The notes under the pieces were generated by a model that saw only the letters and a program-made list of their open reading frames with translations, was not told the DNA's origin and made no database searches. A program made the translations under genes and the position numbers. From the NCBI GenBank assembly GCA_022729575.1, contig DZAL01000002.1, positions 1 through 64,000 of the forward strand: DNA of 64,000 nt, in the 5' to 3' direction. This stretch comes from Thiomargarita sp. GTDB taxonomy: Bacteria; Pseudomonadota; Gammaproteobacteria; Beggiatoales; Beggiatoaceae. Positions within the stretch are counted from its first letter, which is position 1. Each line of letters opens with the position of its first letter. Of this stretch, positions 9,356 through 18,077 are shown in pieces.

Positions 9356-11517
9356 CAAACCATCTTAACCTTACCACTGGCTAACGCCTGAATCACCGAC
9401 TCTTTAGGCCCCATCGCCACCACTTTACCACCGTCGATGACGATTAAATGAGTGACTAGGGATAATAATGAGAAACGGTGAGTAACCAATAATAAAGTTT
9501 TAGCCTCTAACCAAGGTTGCAACCGGGCTTTTAATTGTTCTTCAGTATTATTATCCATCGAATTCGTCGGCTCGTCTAATAACAAAATTGGTGAGTTTAG
9601 CAACAACGCTCTGGCTAAAATAATGGCTTGTCGTTGGCCGCTGGATAAATTCTCACCCCGCTCTCCCACTGGCATATCGAATCCCAAGGGATGACGGTTG
9701 ACAAATTCATCGACCCCAGCCAATTGCGCCACGCTTAAAATTTGCGCATCTTCCACATAAGGCGCACCCAGCACTATATTATCCTTAACCGTACCATAAA
9801 ATAATTGACTATCCTGCGGCACATAACCTAAATTGCGTCGTAAATCTACCGGATCCAATTGGCGACTGTCCACTCCATCTAATAAAATACAACCTTGGTT
9901 GGGGGTGTATAGATTCAAAATTAATTTAGCGATGGTACTTTTGCCAGAGCCAATGCGGCCAATAATCCCGACTTTTTGGCCTGCCGTGATTTTAAACGAC
10001 ACTTGGTTCAAAGCTGACTGCGGTTGTTCTGGGTAAGAAAATTCCACCTCTCTAAATTCAATCTCCCCTTGTAACTGCGGACGGTGTAGAAAACTATGTT
10101 TAGGCGGACGTTCTAACGGCAGAGTCATAATGTGATTAAGTGAATGTAAAGCCGCTAACGATTGATGATAACGGGTTAATAAACTAGCCAAAGGGGCCAA
10201 AGGAGCTAAAGCCCGTCCGGTTAATAGAGTAGTAGCGATTAAACCACCGGTGGTCAATTGATTGTCGACAATGAGATACACGCCCGCAATGACTACAGCG
10301 ACGGTGGTCAGTTGTTGTACTAACCAGGTAAAATTGACCGAGAATGCCGATAAGAATCTGGACTTTAAACTAGATTGCGCAATTTGCCCAATCAGTTGCT
10401 CCCAACGTCGTTGCATCAAACCTTCCGCCCGCATCGTTTTTAAGTCTTCCAAACCAGTTAAAGTTTCCACCAATAACGCCTGTTTTTGGGCACTGGCGCG
10501 AAAAGTTTGTTGCACCACTTGGCGCAGTGGAATTTGAATGAGTAAACTGACGACTAAGACCAGTGGAATGACCAATAATGGAATCTCGGCTAACTGAGGA
10601 TGGATGGTCCAAACCACTGCGATAAAAATTAAGGCAAACGGTAAATCAATCAATGTGGTTAGCGTCGCTGAAGTGAAAAATTCGCGAAAGGCTTCAAATT
10701 CGTGTAAATGACTCGCAAAGGCCCCAACCGAGCGCGGATGGGCTTTTCGTTGGGTCCCCAAGACCTGTTCAAAAATCATGCTGGCCAGCAGAATATCCGA
10801 TTTTTTACCTGCTAAATCAATAAAATAGCCACGTAAAGTTCTCATCAAAAAATCAAAACCAAACACCACGGTTACGCCGATAGCTAACACCCAGAGCGTT
10901 TCTATGGCATGATTGGGCACTACCCGGTCATAGACATTCATAATAAATAAGGGAGAAGCGAGCGCAAATAAATTAATCAAAAAGGAGGCCAGGACAACTT
11001 CGCCATACCAGTACCAGGATTTAAGCAAAGTACCCCAAAACCAACTGAAAGGACGTGGCATGAGCGGGTCTTCAGTTCGAGCATCAAAAGTATATCTGGG
11101 ATGCGCAAACAGTGCATAACCGCTATAATTAGTTTTCAAATCCGACAATGAAATGTCTATCTCTCCCGCACCCGATTCTGGTAAAATAATCCGCAGGGTG
11201 TTTTTACGTTTATGCGTATATTTTAATAAGATACAAGCCTGTCCATCTTTGAGTAGTAACACCGCAGGTAAGACTAACTCATTAAATTGGGTAAGTGACC
11301 GTTTGAGCAAACGTGCTGACAACTGAGCACGGTCGGCAGCCCGAATGAACAATTCTGGGGTGAAGCGGTGATTAACGAGGGGCAAGCCCGCGCTTAAAGC
11401 CTCAGCCGAGTGCGGACGCTGAAGCAATTTAGTGAGGATGACTAAACACTGTAAAAGTGGATCGTCGAAAGTGAGGAGAAAATTCAAATCGTGGCTGGTG
11501 GAAGCGGTATCGATCAT
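9355..11517 (-). CDS. Type I secretion system permease/ATPase
   Basis: An ABC exporter of 720 residues that would drive secretion of RTX-type or adhesin proteins through a type I machine; the layout fits the LapB/LssB group. The N-terminal 150 residues form a degenerate C39-like domain. A transmembrane domain with several helices covers about 165-430. The nucleotide-binding domain has Walker A GRIGSGKST near 519-527, signature LSSGQRQAI near 624, Walker B ILLLDEPTN near 648 and the switch histidine in LVTHR. No HlyD-type adaptor, TolC or substrate gene lies next to it, so partners must be elsewhere. Its stop codon TGA (9355-9357) overlaps the last base of a palindromic repeat. The start ATG at 11517 is the first in frame. 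Confidence 0.9.
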   Translation of the reverse strand: MIDTASTSHDLNFLLTFDDPLLQCLVILTKLLQRPHSAEALSAGLPLVNHRFTPELFIRAADRAQLSARLLKRSLTQFNELVLPAVLLLKDGQACILLKYTHKRKNTLRIILPESGAGEIDISLSDLKTNYSGYALFAHPRYTFDARTEDPLMPRPFSWFWGTLLKSWYWYGEVVLASFLINLFALASPLFIMNVYDRVVPNHAIETLWVLAIGVTVVFGFDFLMRTLRGYFIDLAGKKSDILLASMIFEQVLGTQRKAHPRSVGAFASHLHEFEAFREFFTSATLTTLIDLPFALIFIAVVWTIHPQLAEIPLLVIPLVLVVSLLIQIPLRQVVQQTFRASAQKQALLVETLTGLEDLKTMRAEGLMQRRWEQLIGQIAQSSLKSRFLSAFSVNFTWLVQQLTTVAVVIAGVYLIVDNQLTTGGLIATTLLTGRALAPLAPLASLLTRYHQSLAALHSLNHIMTLPLERPPKHSFLHRPQLQGEIEFREVEFSYPEQPQSALNQVSFKITAGQKVGIIGRIGSGKSTIAKLILNLYTPNQGCILLDGVDSRQLDPVDLRRNLGYVPQDSQLFYGTVKDNIVLGAPYVEDAQILSVAQLAGVDEFVNRHPLGFDMPVGERGENLSSGQRQAIILARALLLNSPILLLDEPTNSMDNNTEEQLKARLQPWLEAKTLLLVTHRFSLLSLVTHLIVIDGGKVVAMGPKESVIQALASGKVKMV

Positions 11518-11541
11518 AAGTAAAATTTAAATGAATGGTAG

Positions 11542-11660
11542 GGTAGTCCCTCCAAACCAATGGAGGTGTTAAAATTCAATGAGTTATCAAAGCTCAAAGT
11601 TTCCTAAACCGGTGAGGTTTAGGAAACTTAGAATCGCCGAGGTTTCCTAAACCGCAAGCA
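11542..11660. mobile_element. MITE-like element, truncated copy 2 (E family)
   Basis: The left end GGTAGTCCCTCCAAACC, the spacer and one hairpin arm pair (GTTTCCTAAACC / GGTTTAGGAAAC) match copy 1. Similarity stops near 11660, and no right end is visible. The following stretch to 11780 holds a small inverted repeat (CCGCAAG ... CTTGCGG) and no gene. Confidence 0.6.
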
Positions 11661-11781
11661 TGTTCCAAAAGAAATTGTCGGTAATGCTATCAAAAACACC
11701 TTGCGGTTGAGGAGTAATCATGATATAATGTCCTGTGATGGTGTTTGGTAAGTACTGACCTTTTACCCTGGTGCTCAGGAC

Positions 11782-11907
11782 CAATGCCATTAAGTTAAGA
11801 CGGTGTTGGAGTCCAAATCTTCAGATTTGGCCACGCCGTCTCATCTTGACCAGTCTCGTCCAAAGCTAAAGGTTTGAACTCCAACACGCCGTAACTTAAT
11901 GGCATTG
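11782..11907. mobile_element. MITE-like element with CAATGCCATTAAGTTAAG ends (G family)
   Basis: A 126-bp non-coding element bounded by CAATGCCATTAAGTTAAG and its complement. Its interior carries GTTGGAGTCCAAATCTTCAG and a matching inverted arm. The same interior recurs at 42740-42837, at the end of the copper ATPase gene. I see no clear target duplication around it. Confidence 0.65.
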
Positions 11908-11963
11908 TAGCTAAACTTTGCCAGTCACCGAGACCAGTGAAGGTTAAACCGAAAGAGACCCTT

Positions 11964-13442
11964 ATGACTACCTTAACATTAAATTCTATTCATGCCAGAG
12001 CCTTCAATGAATTAGGTGTGGAGCATTGGCATCAAAATCAACTGTCTAAAGCCATCACTTGTCACCAACGGGCGTTAGAATTAAATCCACAATGCCTAGA
12101 GGCCCACGCTAATTTAGGATTAATCTTGGCCTTTCAAGGTCGTCTGGAGGAAGCTATCTATCATAATCATCAAGTGTTAGCACTCGATCCCTCGGCGGCC
12201 AAAGCCTATTCCAATTTATTGCTGACTTTGAATTATTCGGACCAGCTGACCCCGGCGATGCTGTTTCAGGCGCACCAACAATTTGATGAGCGCTATGCGC
12301 TACCATTGACGCTGACGATTCAGCCATCTCTTCACTTACCCCCGCTATCGGCCATTTCATCGAGTCGACGCTTAAAAATTGGCTACCTTTCTGGTGATTT
12401 TAAAAAACATGCGGTTACTTATTTTTTGGCACCGATTCTGGCGCACCATAATCATCAACAGTTTGAAATTTTTTGTTACTACAATAACACTATTATTGAC
12501 CATATCACCACCCGTTTACAAGACTACGCAGATAACTGGATCAACTGTTATTCTCTCACTGATGAAGCCTTGGCCAGTAGAATTAGAGAAGATGGCATTG
12601 ATATTTTAGTCGATTTATCCGGACATACCGGACGAAATCGTTTGCTGGTGTTGGCCCGAAAACCCGCGCCGATACAAATGACCTTTTTAGGTTATCCTAA
12701 CACGACTGGACTGACCGCTATTGATTATCGAATCACTGACCAGTATGTGGATGCCCAGGGCATTAATGACCATTTCAACAGTGAAACTTTAATCAAATTA
12801 CCTCATAGTTTTTTCTGCTACCAACCTGTTGCGGACGGTCCTGCGGTCAATCAGTTACCTGCGCTTGATAATAATTATATCACCTTTGGCTCGTTTAATA
12901 ATTTAGCCAAATTAAGTCCAACGATTCTCCGATTATGGGCTAACGTGTTAGAAGCCGTCCCAGGTTCAAAATTGCTAATCAAGGACCGCTGTCTTCGTGA
13001 GGATGCGGACCGTGAAGCGTTTACCCAACGAGTAGCCAATTATGGAATCACCGCGGCGCAATTAATTTTAGAGGAGTATGAAATGGCTCCAGGTTATTTA
13101 AAGACTTATCACCAGGTCGACCTGGCGCTCGATACCTATCCCTATAATGGCGGTTTAACTACTTGCGAGGCTTTATGGATGGGTATTCCCGTCATTACGC
13201 TAGTTGGTACGAAATCAGTTTCACGGTTAGGATTGAGTATTTTATCGACGCTTGGTTTGACTGAGTTGATTACTGAGAATCCACAGGATTATGTGCAGAC
13301 TGCGGTGAATTTGGCCGTGGCGCGAGATTACTTGCAACAGTTACGTGCAGAATTGAGGACTCGAATGAATACTTCACCATTAATGGCTGCGGCCAGTTTT
13401 ACTCGTTCATTGGAAAGTATTTATAATGAATTTAAAATTTGA
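11964..13442 (+). CDS. TPR / O-GlcNAc transferase-like (SPINDLY-type) glycosyltransferase
   Basis: A 492-residue protein with about two and a half TPR units (residues 10-110) followed by a family 41 glycosyltransferase domain. Recognisable stretches are YLSGDFKKHAV, DLSGHTGRNRL, FGSFNNLAKLSP and TYPYNGGLTTCEALWMG, which match the nucleotide-sugar and catalytic regions of this family. Such proteins add sugars to Ser/Thr or Asn of adhesins or other proteins, or work in surface glycan synthesis; the acceptor is unknown. I prefer ATG 11964, which has an AAAGAGA ribosome-binding site, over the in-frame GTG at 11937. The stop codon TGA lies inside a family A palindrome (ATTTGACAAC), so the repeat sets the C-terminus. 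No glycan gene cluster surrounds it. Confidence 0.87.
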   Translation: MTTLTLNSIHARAFNELGVEHWHQNQLSKAITCHQRALELNPQCLEAHANLGLILAFQGRLEEAIYHNHQVLALDPSAAKAYSNLLLTLNYSDQLTPAMLFQAHQQFDERYALPLTLTIQPSLHLPPLSAISSSRRLKIGYLSGDFKKHAVTYFLAPILAHHNHQQFEIFCYYNNTIIDHITTRLQDYADNWINCYSLTDEALASRIREDGIDILVDLSGHTGRNRLLVLARKPAPIQMTFLGYPNTTGLTAIDYRITDQYVDAQGINDHFNSETLIKLPHSFFCYQPVADGPAVNQLPALDNNYITFGSFNNLAKLSPTILRLWANVLEAVPGSKLLIKDRCLREDADREAFTQRVANYGITAAQLILEEYEMAPGYLKTYHQVDLALDTYPYNGGLTTCEALWMGIPVITLVGTKSVSRLGLSILSTLGLTELITENPQDYVQTAVNLAVARDYLQQLRAELRTRMNTSPLMAAASFTRSLESIYNEFKI

Positions 13443-13567
13443 CAACTTTTGAAAAGTTGTCAAATCTGATTAACAATGAATTTAAGATTTGACAACTTTT
13501 GAAAAGTTGTCAAATCTGATTAACAATGAATTTAAGATTTGACAACTTTTGAAAAGTTGTCAAATCT
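13435..13567. repeat. Three family A palindromes in a 50-bp tandem repeat
   Basis: Copies at 13435-13467, 13485-13517 and 13535-13567. The 50-bp period includes AATGAATTTAA, which duplicates the last codons of the glycosyltransferase gene, so the unit was copied together with the gene's end. The array sits between two convergent genes; the stop codon of the DUF2339 gene is 3 bp beyond it. Confidence 0.9.
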
Positions 13568-13569
13568 GG

Positions 13570-16419
13570 TCAGTGTTTGATAAATTTTTGTCGTGAATAA
13601 ATATAGACAAAAGTCCCGATTAACAAAGCCACGCCTACCAGTGAGAATACCATGACTCGATATAGAGTCGCTGTTTGGGCTAAATCAATAAAGAAAATTT
13701 TGCTAATCACGACCATGAATAATGATAATCCCAAATAACGTAAACTTTTGAAATTTTTCCAAATTCCAACGCTGAGATAGACCGCGGCAAAGATGGCCCA
13801 CAAGATAGAAATACCGGCGGTTTGGAAGTCTGGCAGTTTCCAGTAAAGGAGATTATTTAACTCTAATGAGAGGTAAATAAATAGAATTAGGCAGTCAATG
13901 AAAATTAAAATAAACGGGAGTGCAGGCCATGATACAATCCCTATTCCGCCGAAAACTGTTCCAACGTGAGGAGTGATAATTTCCTCGGTGGAGTCAGTTA
14001 AGGCAGGGTCATTCTTAAGCATTCTGGATGACCACCGTGGTTTCAATAATCGCCAAAGGATATACAAAGTGACCATGACGAGAGCAAAGTCAAATAAGCG
14101 AATCGATAGATTTAACGGCGTGTAGGGTAGGCCATAAGTTAATTGCGGAGTGAGTTGCCAAGAGAGCAGGTCAATGACCAATAATTTGAAAATAGTCACG
14201 ACTAGAAAGTAGAGCAACACTTTTAGCATCATGGCTTCACGGGTCCTCAGGTAATAATGGAGGAAATACATCACCATGCCACTCCAGAGCAAAGTCAACA
14301 TGGGCAAGCGTAATGGCTCATAGTAACTGAAGAGGGTGTTAAATTCTAACTGTAAGTATAAAAAGAGAAATAATACACCGGTCCAATAAAATGCACTTTC
14401 TAAAAAATTAGTACCTAACGTGGCTGGAGTGTCATTCAACGGGTCAATTTCTAGTTGAGTAAACGTCTGGAAGGGGTGATGCAACAAAACCACAGCACCC
14501 AAAATCGAAGTTATGGCAATCCCAAAGGTCCAAAATCTTTCCCACAGTGTCCATAAATAGTAACTAAAATTAATCACTTGAGGAAATAAGTCAAAGTGTC
14601 GTGGCAGGTCAAAATATAACAGTCGCACTACAATAGTGAGATAAATCAGATAGGCTAAGTTTTTAATAAAATTGCTGCGTAATTTGAGACCTATCCATAA
14701 AAATAAAAATGCTTGCAGTGACCAACTCAAGGTGAGTGATTCTTTTTCAAAGAGCAATGGCATGGTCCAAGTGGTGTAGAAACCAGTGAGCGCAATGAGC
14801 GCAATGATTAAGTTACGGTCAATGGGGCGATGTTTGATGAACAAATAAGCATGAGCGGCATAAAATAGTGCCAGTGATATTGATAACCATGCGGTCGGCG
14901 CCGTGCTACCGTAAGTCTCCTCAATGAGGTAATGAGTAATGACGGTATAAATGGTGGCATTGACCAATAATTGGGCTATTTCTAAGAGACTAGATTTTTC
15001 ACCTTTGGCAATATTGTAAATATAAACTAGCGAGGAGTGTAGAATAAAAAATAGGGTTAAAAAGGTAATGACTAGGGGAAAATCATTGGTTTGATAGTCC
15101 AGTAGAGAATTGAAAAAAATGAGATAGTTAAAGAGGAAAGCGAGATAATTGAGTAAACGCCATTGCTGGTAGTGGGCAATGAATAAAATACTTAAACCCA
15201 AGAGGAGAGTGTAACTATATGAGACTAGCAGTGCCGGCTGACCGGCCCATAAGCTCAAGGGGCTGGCGTAGCCGCCAATAATGGCGAAGAGGGCGAGTAA
15301 TAAGGAATTTATGCGCACGGCTAACACGGTGACGATCACGGTAACTATGGTCATGTAGATAAACGCTGCCGCCAGAGAAATTAATTGGTACAAAATGGCC
15401 GCAGCATAGATGCTGAAATAGAGGACGGCTAATCCTCCTCCCATCAAGCCTTGGCCAATTAGATAATATTTGCTTCGTAGGAGTTTTAAACCTCCTAGCA
15501 ACATGCTTAAACCGACGAGCAAGACAATGATTACCTTAACCAGGGGGACTAGATAGCCTTTGACAATAGAATACTTTAAAAAGTAGCCGCTGGCAAAGAG
15601 GATGGCGATCACGCCAAATCGGAGGAGCCAGGTGGTGGCAATGGCATATTCAATATTGACAGTTTTGGAGCGATATTCTTCGCCCACAATAATCCAACTC
15701 CAGATGGAGTGGAGAATGTCACGAGCTGAGGTGAATAAGCTGGAAAGTGGACTTTCTGGAGGTTTTGAAGGTGCCGGGGTTTCGGTATGAAGAGTAGTAG
15801 CAGTAATTGTCGTTTCTGCCGAATTAACGTCATTAATGGGCGCATTGATCGGTGGTTGGTTGAGGTCTAAAACGGAGTTAATTTCAGTGAGTTGATTTGG
15901 AACAATTTGAATGAGTTGAGTTTGGATGACAGTGCCGGTGGTTGCCGTTTCGATAGTTATTTCATAAATTCGATTGGCCGGTAATAGTTTCACTAAAATA
16001 CCATTTTCCGGGGTAAATTCTGGTGACCATTCGGTATGTAAAAAAGTGACCTTGAGATTGGATAATGGTAAACCTTGAGGGTCGGTGAGCGTTAATTTTA
16101 AAGTGCCTTCGGCGACGGGAATGGCCTCAGTGAGCACGGTGGTTGAGGTCGCAGTCTGGCTACGCTCATCGACGACCGGAAATTTCAGCGCACCGTTAGA
16201 AAATTTTTCGAGCCGGGTAATGGCTTCGGTCAATGGTAAGAATAATTTATTTAGTTTACCCAGTTGCGCTTGAATTTGTTCTAACAGTGAGCCTAAGTGT
16301 CTGAGTTGTTGTTGCAGGTCCTGATAATGTTGTCGTTGATGTTGTTCTAAGTGGAAAATTTTTAATAAAATTAATATGATGAATAGTAATAACAGAATTA
16401 AGATAGTTTGAAAAGTCAT
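13570..16419 (-). CDS. DUF2339-family multi-pass membrane protein
   Basis: A very hydrophobic protein of about 949 residues. It has an N-terminal membrane anchor followed by a coiled-coil stretch (EQHQRQHYQDLQQQLRHLG). A soluble beta-rich segment comes next (about residues 85-190), with phrases like LKLTLTDPQGLPLSNLKVTF that suggest an Ig-like or carboxypeptidase-regulatory fold. Some twenty or more membrane helices fill the rest. The helix-rich part fits DUF2339, whose function is unknown. The start is uncertain: ATG 16419 is the first that does not lie in the translated palindromic repeat (GGACTGGCAGTCC), but it has no clear ribosome-binding site. The gene is convergent with the glycosyltransferase and separated from it only by repeats. 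Confidence 0.8.
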   Translation of the reverse strand: MTFQTILILLLLFIILILLKIFHLEQHQRQHYQDLQQQLRHLGSLLEQIQAQLGKLNKLFLPLTEAITRLEKFSNGALKFPVVDERSQTATSTTVLTEAIPVAEGTLKLTLTDPQGLPLSNLKVTFLHTEWSPEFTPENGILVKLLPANRIYEITIETATTGTVIQTQLIQIVPNQLTEINSVLDLNQPPINAPINDVNSAETTITATTLHTETPAPSKPPESPLSSLFTSARDILHSIWSWIIVGEEYRSKTVNIEYAIATTWLLRFGVIAILFASGYFLKYSIVKGYLVPLVKVIIVLLVGLSMLLGGLKLLRSKYYLIGQGLMGGGLAVLYFSIYAAAILYQLISLAAAFIYMTIVTVIVTVLAVRINSLLLALFAIIGGYASPLSLWAGQPALLVSYSYTLLLGLSILFIAHYQQWRLLNYLAFLFNYLIFFNSLLDYQTNDFPLVITFLTLFFILHSSLVYIYNIAKGEKSSLLEIAQLLVNATIYTVITHYLIEETYGSTAPTAWLSISLALFYAAHAYLFIKHRPIDRNLIIALIALTGFYTTWTMPLLFEKESLTLSWSLQAFLFLWIGLKLRSNFIKNLAYLIYLTIVVRLLYFDLPRHFDLFPQVINFSYYLWTLWERFWTFGIAITSILGAVVLLHHPFQTFTQLEIDPLNDTPATLGTNFLESAFYWTGVLFLFLYLQLEFNTLFSYYEPLRLPMLTLLWSGMVMYFLHYYLRTREAMMLKVLLYFLVVTIFKLLVIDLLSWQLTPQLTYGLPYTPLNLSIRLFDFALVMVTLYILWRLLKPRWSSRMLKNDPALTDSTEEIITPHVGTVFGGIGIVSWPALPFILIFIDCLILFIYLSLELNNLLYWKLPDFQTAGISILWAIFAAVYLSVGIWKNFKSLRYLGLSLFMVVISKIFFIDLAQTATLYRVMVFSLVGVALLIGTFVYIYSRQKFIKH

Positions 16420-16464
16420 GGGAGTTAAACCAGTTATGAGTAATGATGAAATGTAGGTGGTCAC

Positions 16465-16545
16465 GCGGTCAGGACTGCCAGTCCTCAAAGGACTGCCAGT
16501 CCTAGATAGGACTAGATTGCCGCCAATCCTGACCACATCATCACC
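16465..16545. repeat. Family B palindromes (GGACTGGCAGTCC type)
   Basis: AGGACTGCCAGTCCTCAAAG and its complement, followed by a diverged arm (CCAATCCTGACC). The block lies just upstream of the DUF2339 gene on its 5' side and reads through in frame, creating a false N-terminal extension. Confidence 0.8.
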
Positions 16546-16573
16546 CAGATTTCATTATTGCCAAGTTAAGATA

Positions 16574-17356
16574 TTACGGGTTAGTTTGTCCTTCGCCAAT
16601 GCCTGGTCCTTGGGTCAGGTCGGCTAATACTTCGGCGACATGATAGACTTTGATGGGACTGTCTAACCGCTTTAAGCGTCCTGCAATATTAAACAAACAG
16701 CCTAAATCTCCTGCTAACACGACTTGGGCTTCGGTGCTCTGAATATTTGCGATCTTGTCCGAGACGAGGCGGGTGGAGATTTCGGGATATTTGACGCAAA
16801 ACGTGCCACCAAAACCACAACAAACTTCGGCTTCTGGCATTTCGGTTAACTGTAAACCTTGGACGGTGTTTAATAGTTGTCGTGGTTGCGTTTTAATTCC
16901 TAATTCACGTAGGCCCGAGCAAGAATCGTGATAAGTTACGGAGTGTTCAAATTTAGCGGTGACACTGGTCAGGCCGCGCACTTCCGTTAAAAAACTGATT
17001 AATTCATAACAACGGCTGGCCAAATTCTCGGCCTGCGGGAGCCAGGTGGGGTCATCTTTGAATAAAGCTGGGTAATGTTGTTTGACCATGCCGGCGCAAG
17101 AGCCGGAGGGGATGACCACATAGTCAAAAGGAGCAAAATTTTGAATCACTTGTTTCGCTATGGCCCGGCTGTTTTTTAAGTCACCGCTATTATAAGCCGG
17201 TTGACCACAACAAGTTTGAGTGGTGGGGACTTCCACTTGGCAACCTGCTTGTTGTAGTAATTTAATTGCGGCAAAACCGACGCTGGGACGAAATAAGTCA
17301 ACTAAGCAAGTGACCAGTATTCCCACGCGAGGAGGAGAAGTAGAGTCAGTGGACAT
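16574..17356 (-). CDS. lutA: LutA/YkgE-type (Fe-S)-binding oxidoreductase subunit
   Basis: A 260-residue cytoplasmic protein of the LutA/YkgE/GlcF C-terminal type. It has the two cysteine-rich CCG motifs that bind iron-sulfur or heterodisulfide-type centres: TCCGQPAYNSG in the first half and VCCGFGGTFC in the second. LutA works with LutB and LutC in oxidation of L-lactate. Neither partner is next to it here, so the role is an inference from family membership. The start ATG 17356 has AGGAA seven bases upstream. An in-frame extension to 17401 is translated family A repeat. The gene is followed by a GlyGln-rich tail (GPGIGEGQTNP). Confidence 0.85.
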   Translation of the reverse strand: MSTDSTSPPRVGILVTCLVDLFRPSVGFAAIKLLQQAGCQVEVPTTQTCCGQPAYNSGDLKNSRAIAKQVIQNFAPFDYVVIPSGSCAGMVKQHYPALFKDDPTWLPQAENLASRCYELISFLTEVRGLTSVTAKFEHSVTYHDSCSGLRELGIKTQPRQLLNTVQGLQLTEMPEAEVCCGFGGTFCVKYPEISTRLVSDKIANIQSTEAQVVLAGDLGCLFNIAGRLKRLDSPIKVYHVAEVLADLTQGPGIGEGQTNP

Positions 17357-17390
17357 GAATGAAGTTCCTAAGAATTTTTTTGTAAGATGA

Positions 17391-17577
17391 AGATTTGACA
17401 ACTTTCAAAAAGTTGTCAAATCTGGCCCAGTGTTAGATTTGACAACTCACGCACTTTTAATTTAACCACCTCCAACCCCTCTTGTTTAAGGAGGGGAGTA
17501 TCCTGGTGGTGCAGGTGGTGCGTACTCTCCTCCTTACCAAGGAGGGGTTGGGGATGGTGGTGCGTAAGGTGAGTTAA
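17391..17577. repeat. Family A copies and a stem with AACTCACCTTACGCA-type end
   Basis: One full family A palindrome (17391-17423) and a partial one (17434-17447). After these comes a 100-bp inverted repeat built from CCTCCTTACCAAGGAGGGG-like arms, ending in TGCGTAAGGTGAGTT. The same end (AACTCACCTTACGCA) recurs at 22672, 24826 and 59931, which marks another small repeat family. Confidence 0.75.
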
Positions 17578-17579
17578 AA

Positions 17580-17960
17580 CTATTTGACAATTACCGAAGG
17601 AATATTCGGACTATCGGGATTTACTGCCAACGTATTGGTGGCTGGAATGACGACTAAATCCATATCTTCTAATGGTATCGCACCCATTAAGACGCTATCA
17701 CCAATCACTAACGCACCGGTAAAACAGTGACGTTTTTCAAAAGTGATTTGCACAGGTCCCACGTAAGGAATGAGATGATATTTATTATCTGCGGTCCTCA
17801 CTTCGCGGGTTTCAATCGCCTGTAATTTCAATTGAATGGCGATATGTTCGGGAATACATAAAGTGTTTGCTCCTGTATCCACGAGTGCCGTCACGGTGAT
17901 AGGTTTTAATTTCGCGCGCACCGGATTACTCAGTTGAATTTTGCTGTAGATGAGGCCCAT
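17580..17960 (-). CDS. Retropepsin-like aspartic protease domain protein
   Basis: A small cytoplasmic protein of 126 residues with the clan AA aspartyl protease signature ALVDTGANTLCIP. In this family the Asp-Thr-Gly triad works as a homodimer. The later hydrophobic-hydrophobic-Gly motif (VLMGAIPLEDMDLV) matches the second conserved element. Substrates of these bacterial single-domain proteins are unknown. ATG 17960 has an excellent ribosome-binding site (AGAAGG). The open frame further upstream has none. A similar protein begins at 63687 at the other end of the window. Confidence 0.85.
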   Translation of the reverse strand: MGLIYSKIQLSNPVRAKLKPITVTALVDTGANTLCIPEHIAIQLKLQAIETREVRTADNKYHLIPYVGPVQITFEKRHCFTGALVIGDSVLMGAIPLEDMDLVVIPATNTLAVNPDSPNIPSVIVK

Positions 17961-18019
17961 AAAATTACCTTCTAATCGTATTGTTCCTACATTCTCCCAA
18001 CGTTCGCCAGGAGTCAAGA

Positions 18020-18052
18020 AGATTTGACAACTTTCGAAAAGTTGTCAACTCT
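18020..18052. repeat. Family A palindrome
   Basis: A single, slightly diverged copy (AGATTTGACAACTTTCG with complement; last arm reads CAACTCT). It lies 60 bp upstream of the retropepsin start and downstream of the next gene's stop. Confidence 0.8.
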
Positions 18053-18077
18053 AATACCTGAAAATTACGCAGGTTGG

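Noticed and set aside
9203-9391. Short genes on both strands over the 45-bp repeats
   Set aside because: They consist of translated palindromes only (RFDNFSKVVKS) and overlap real gene ends.
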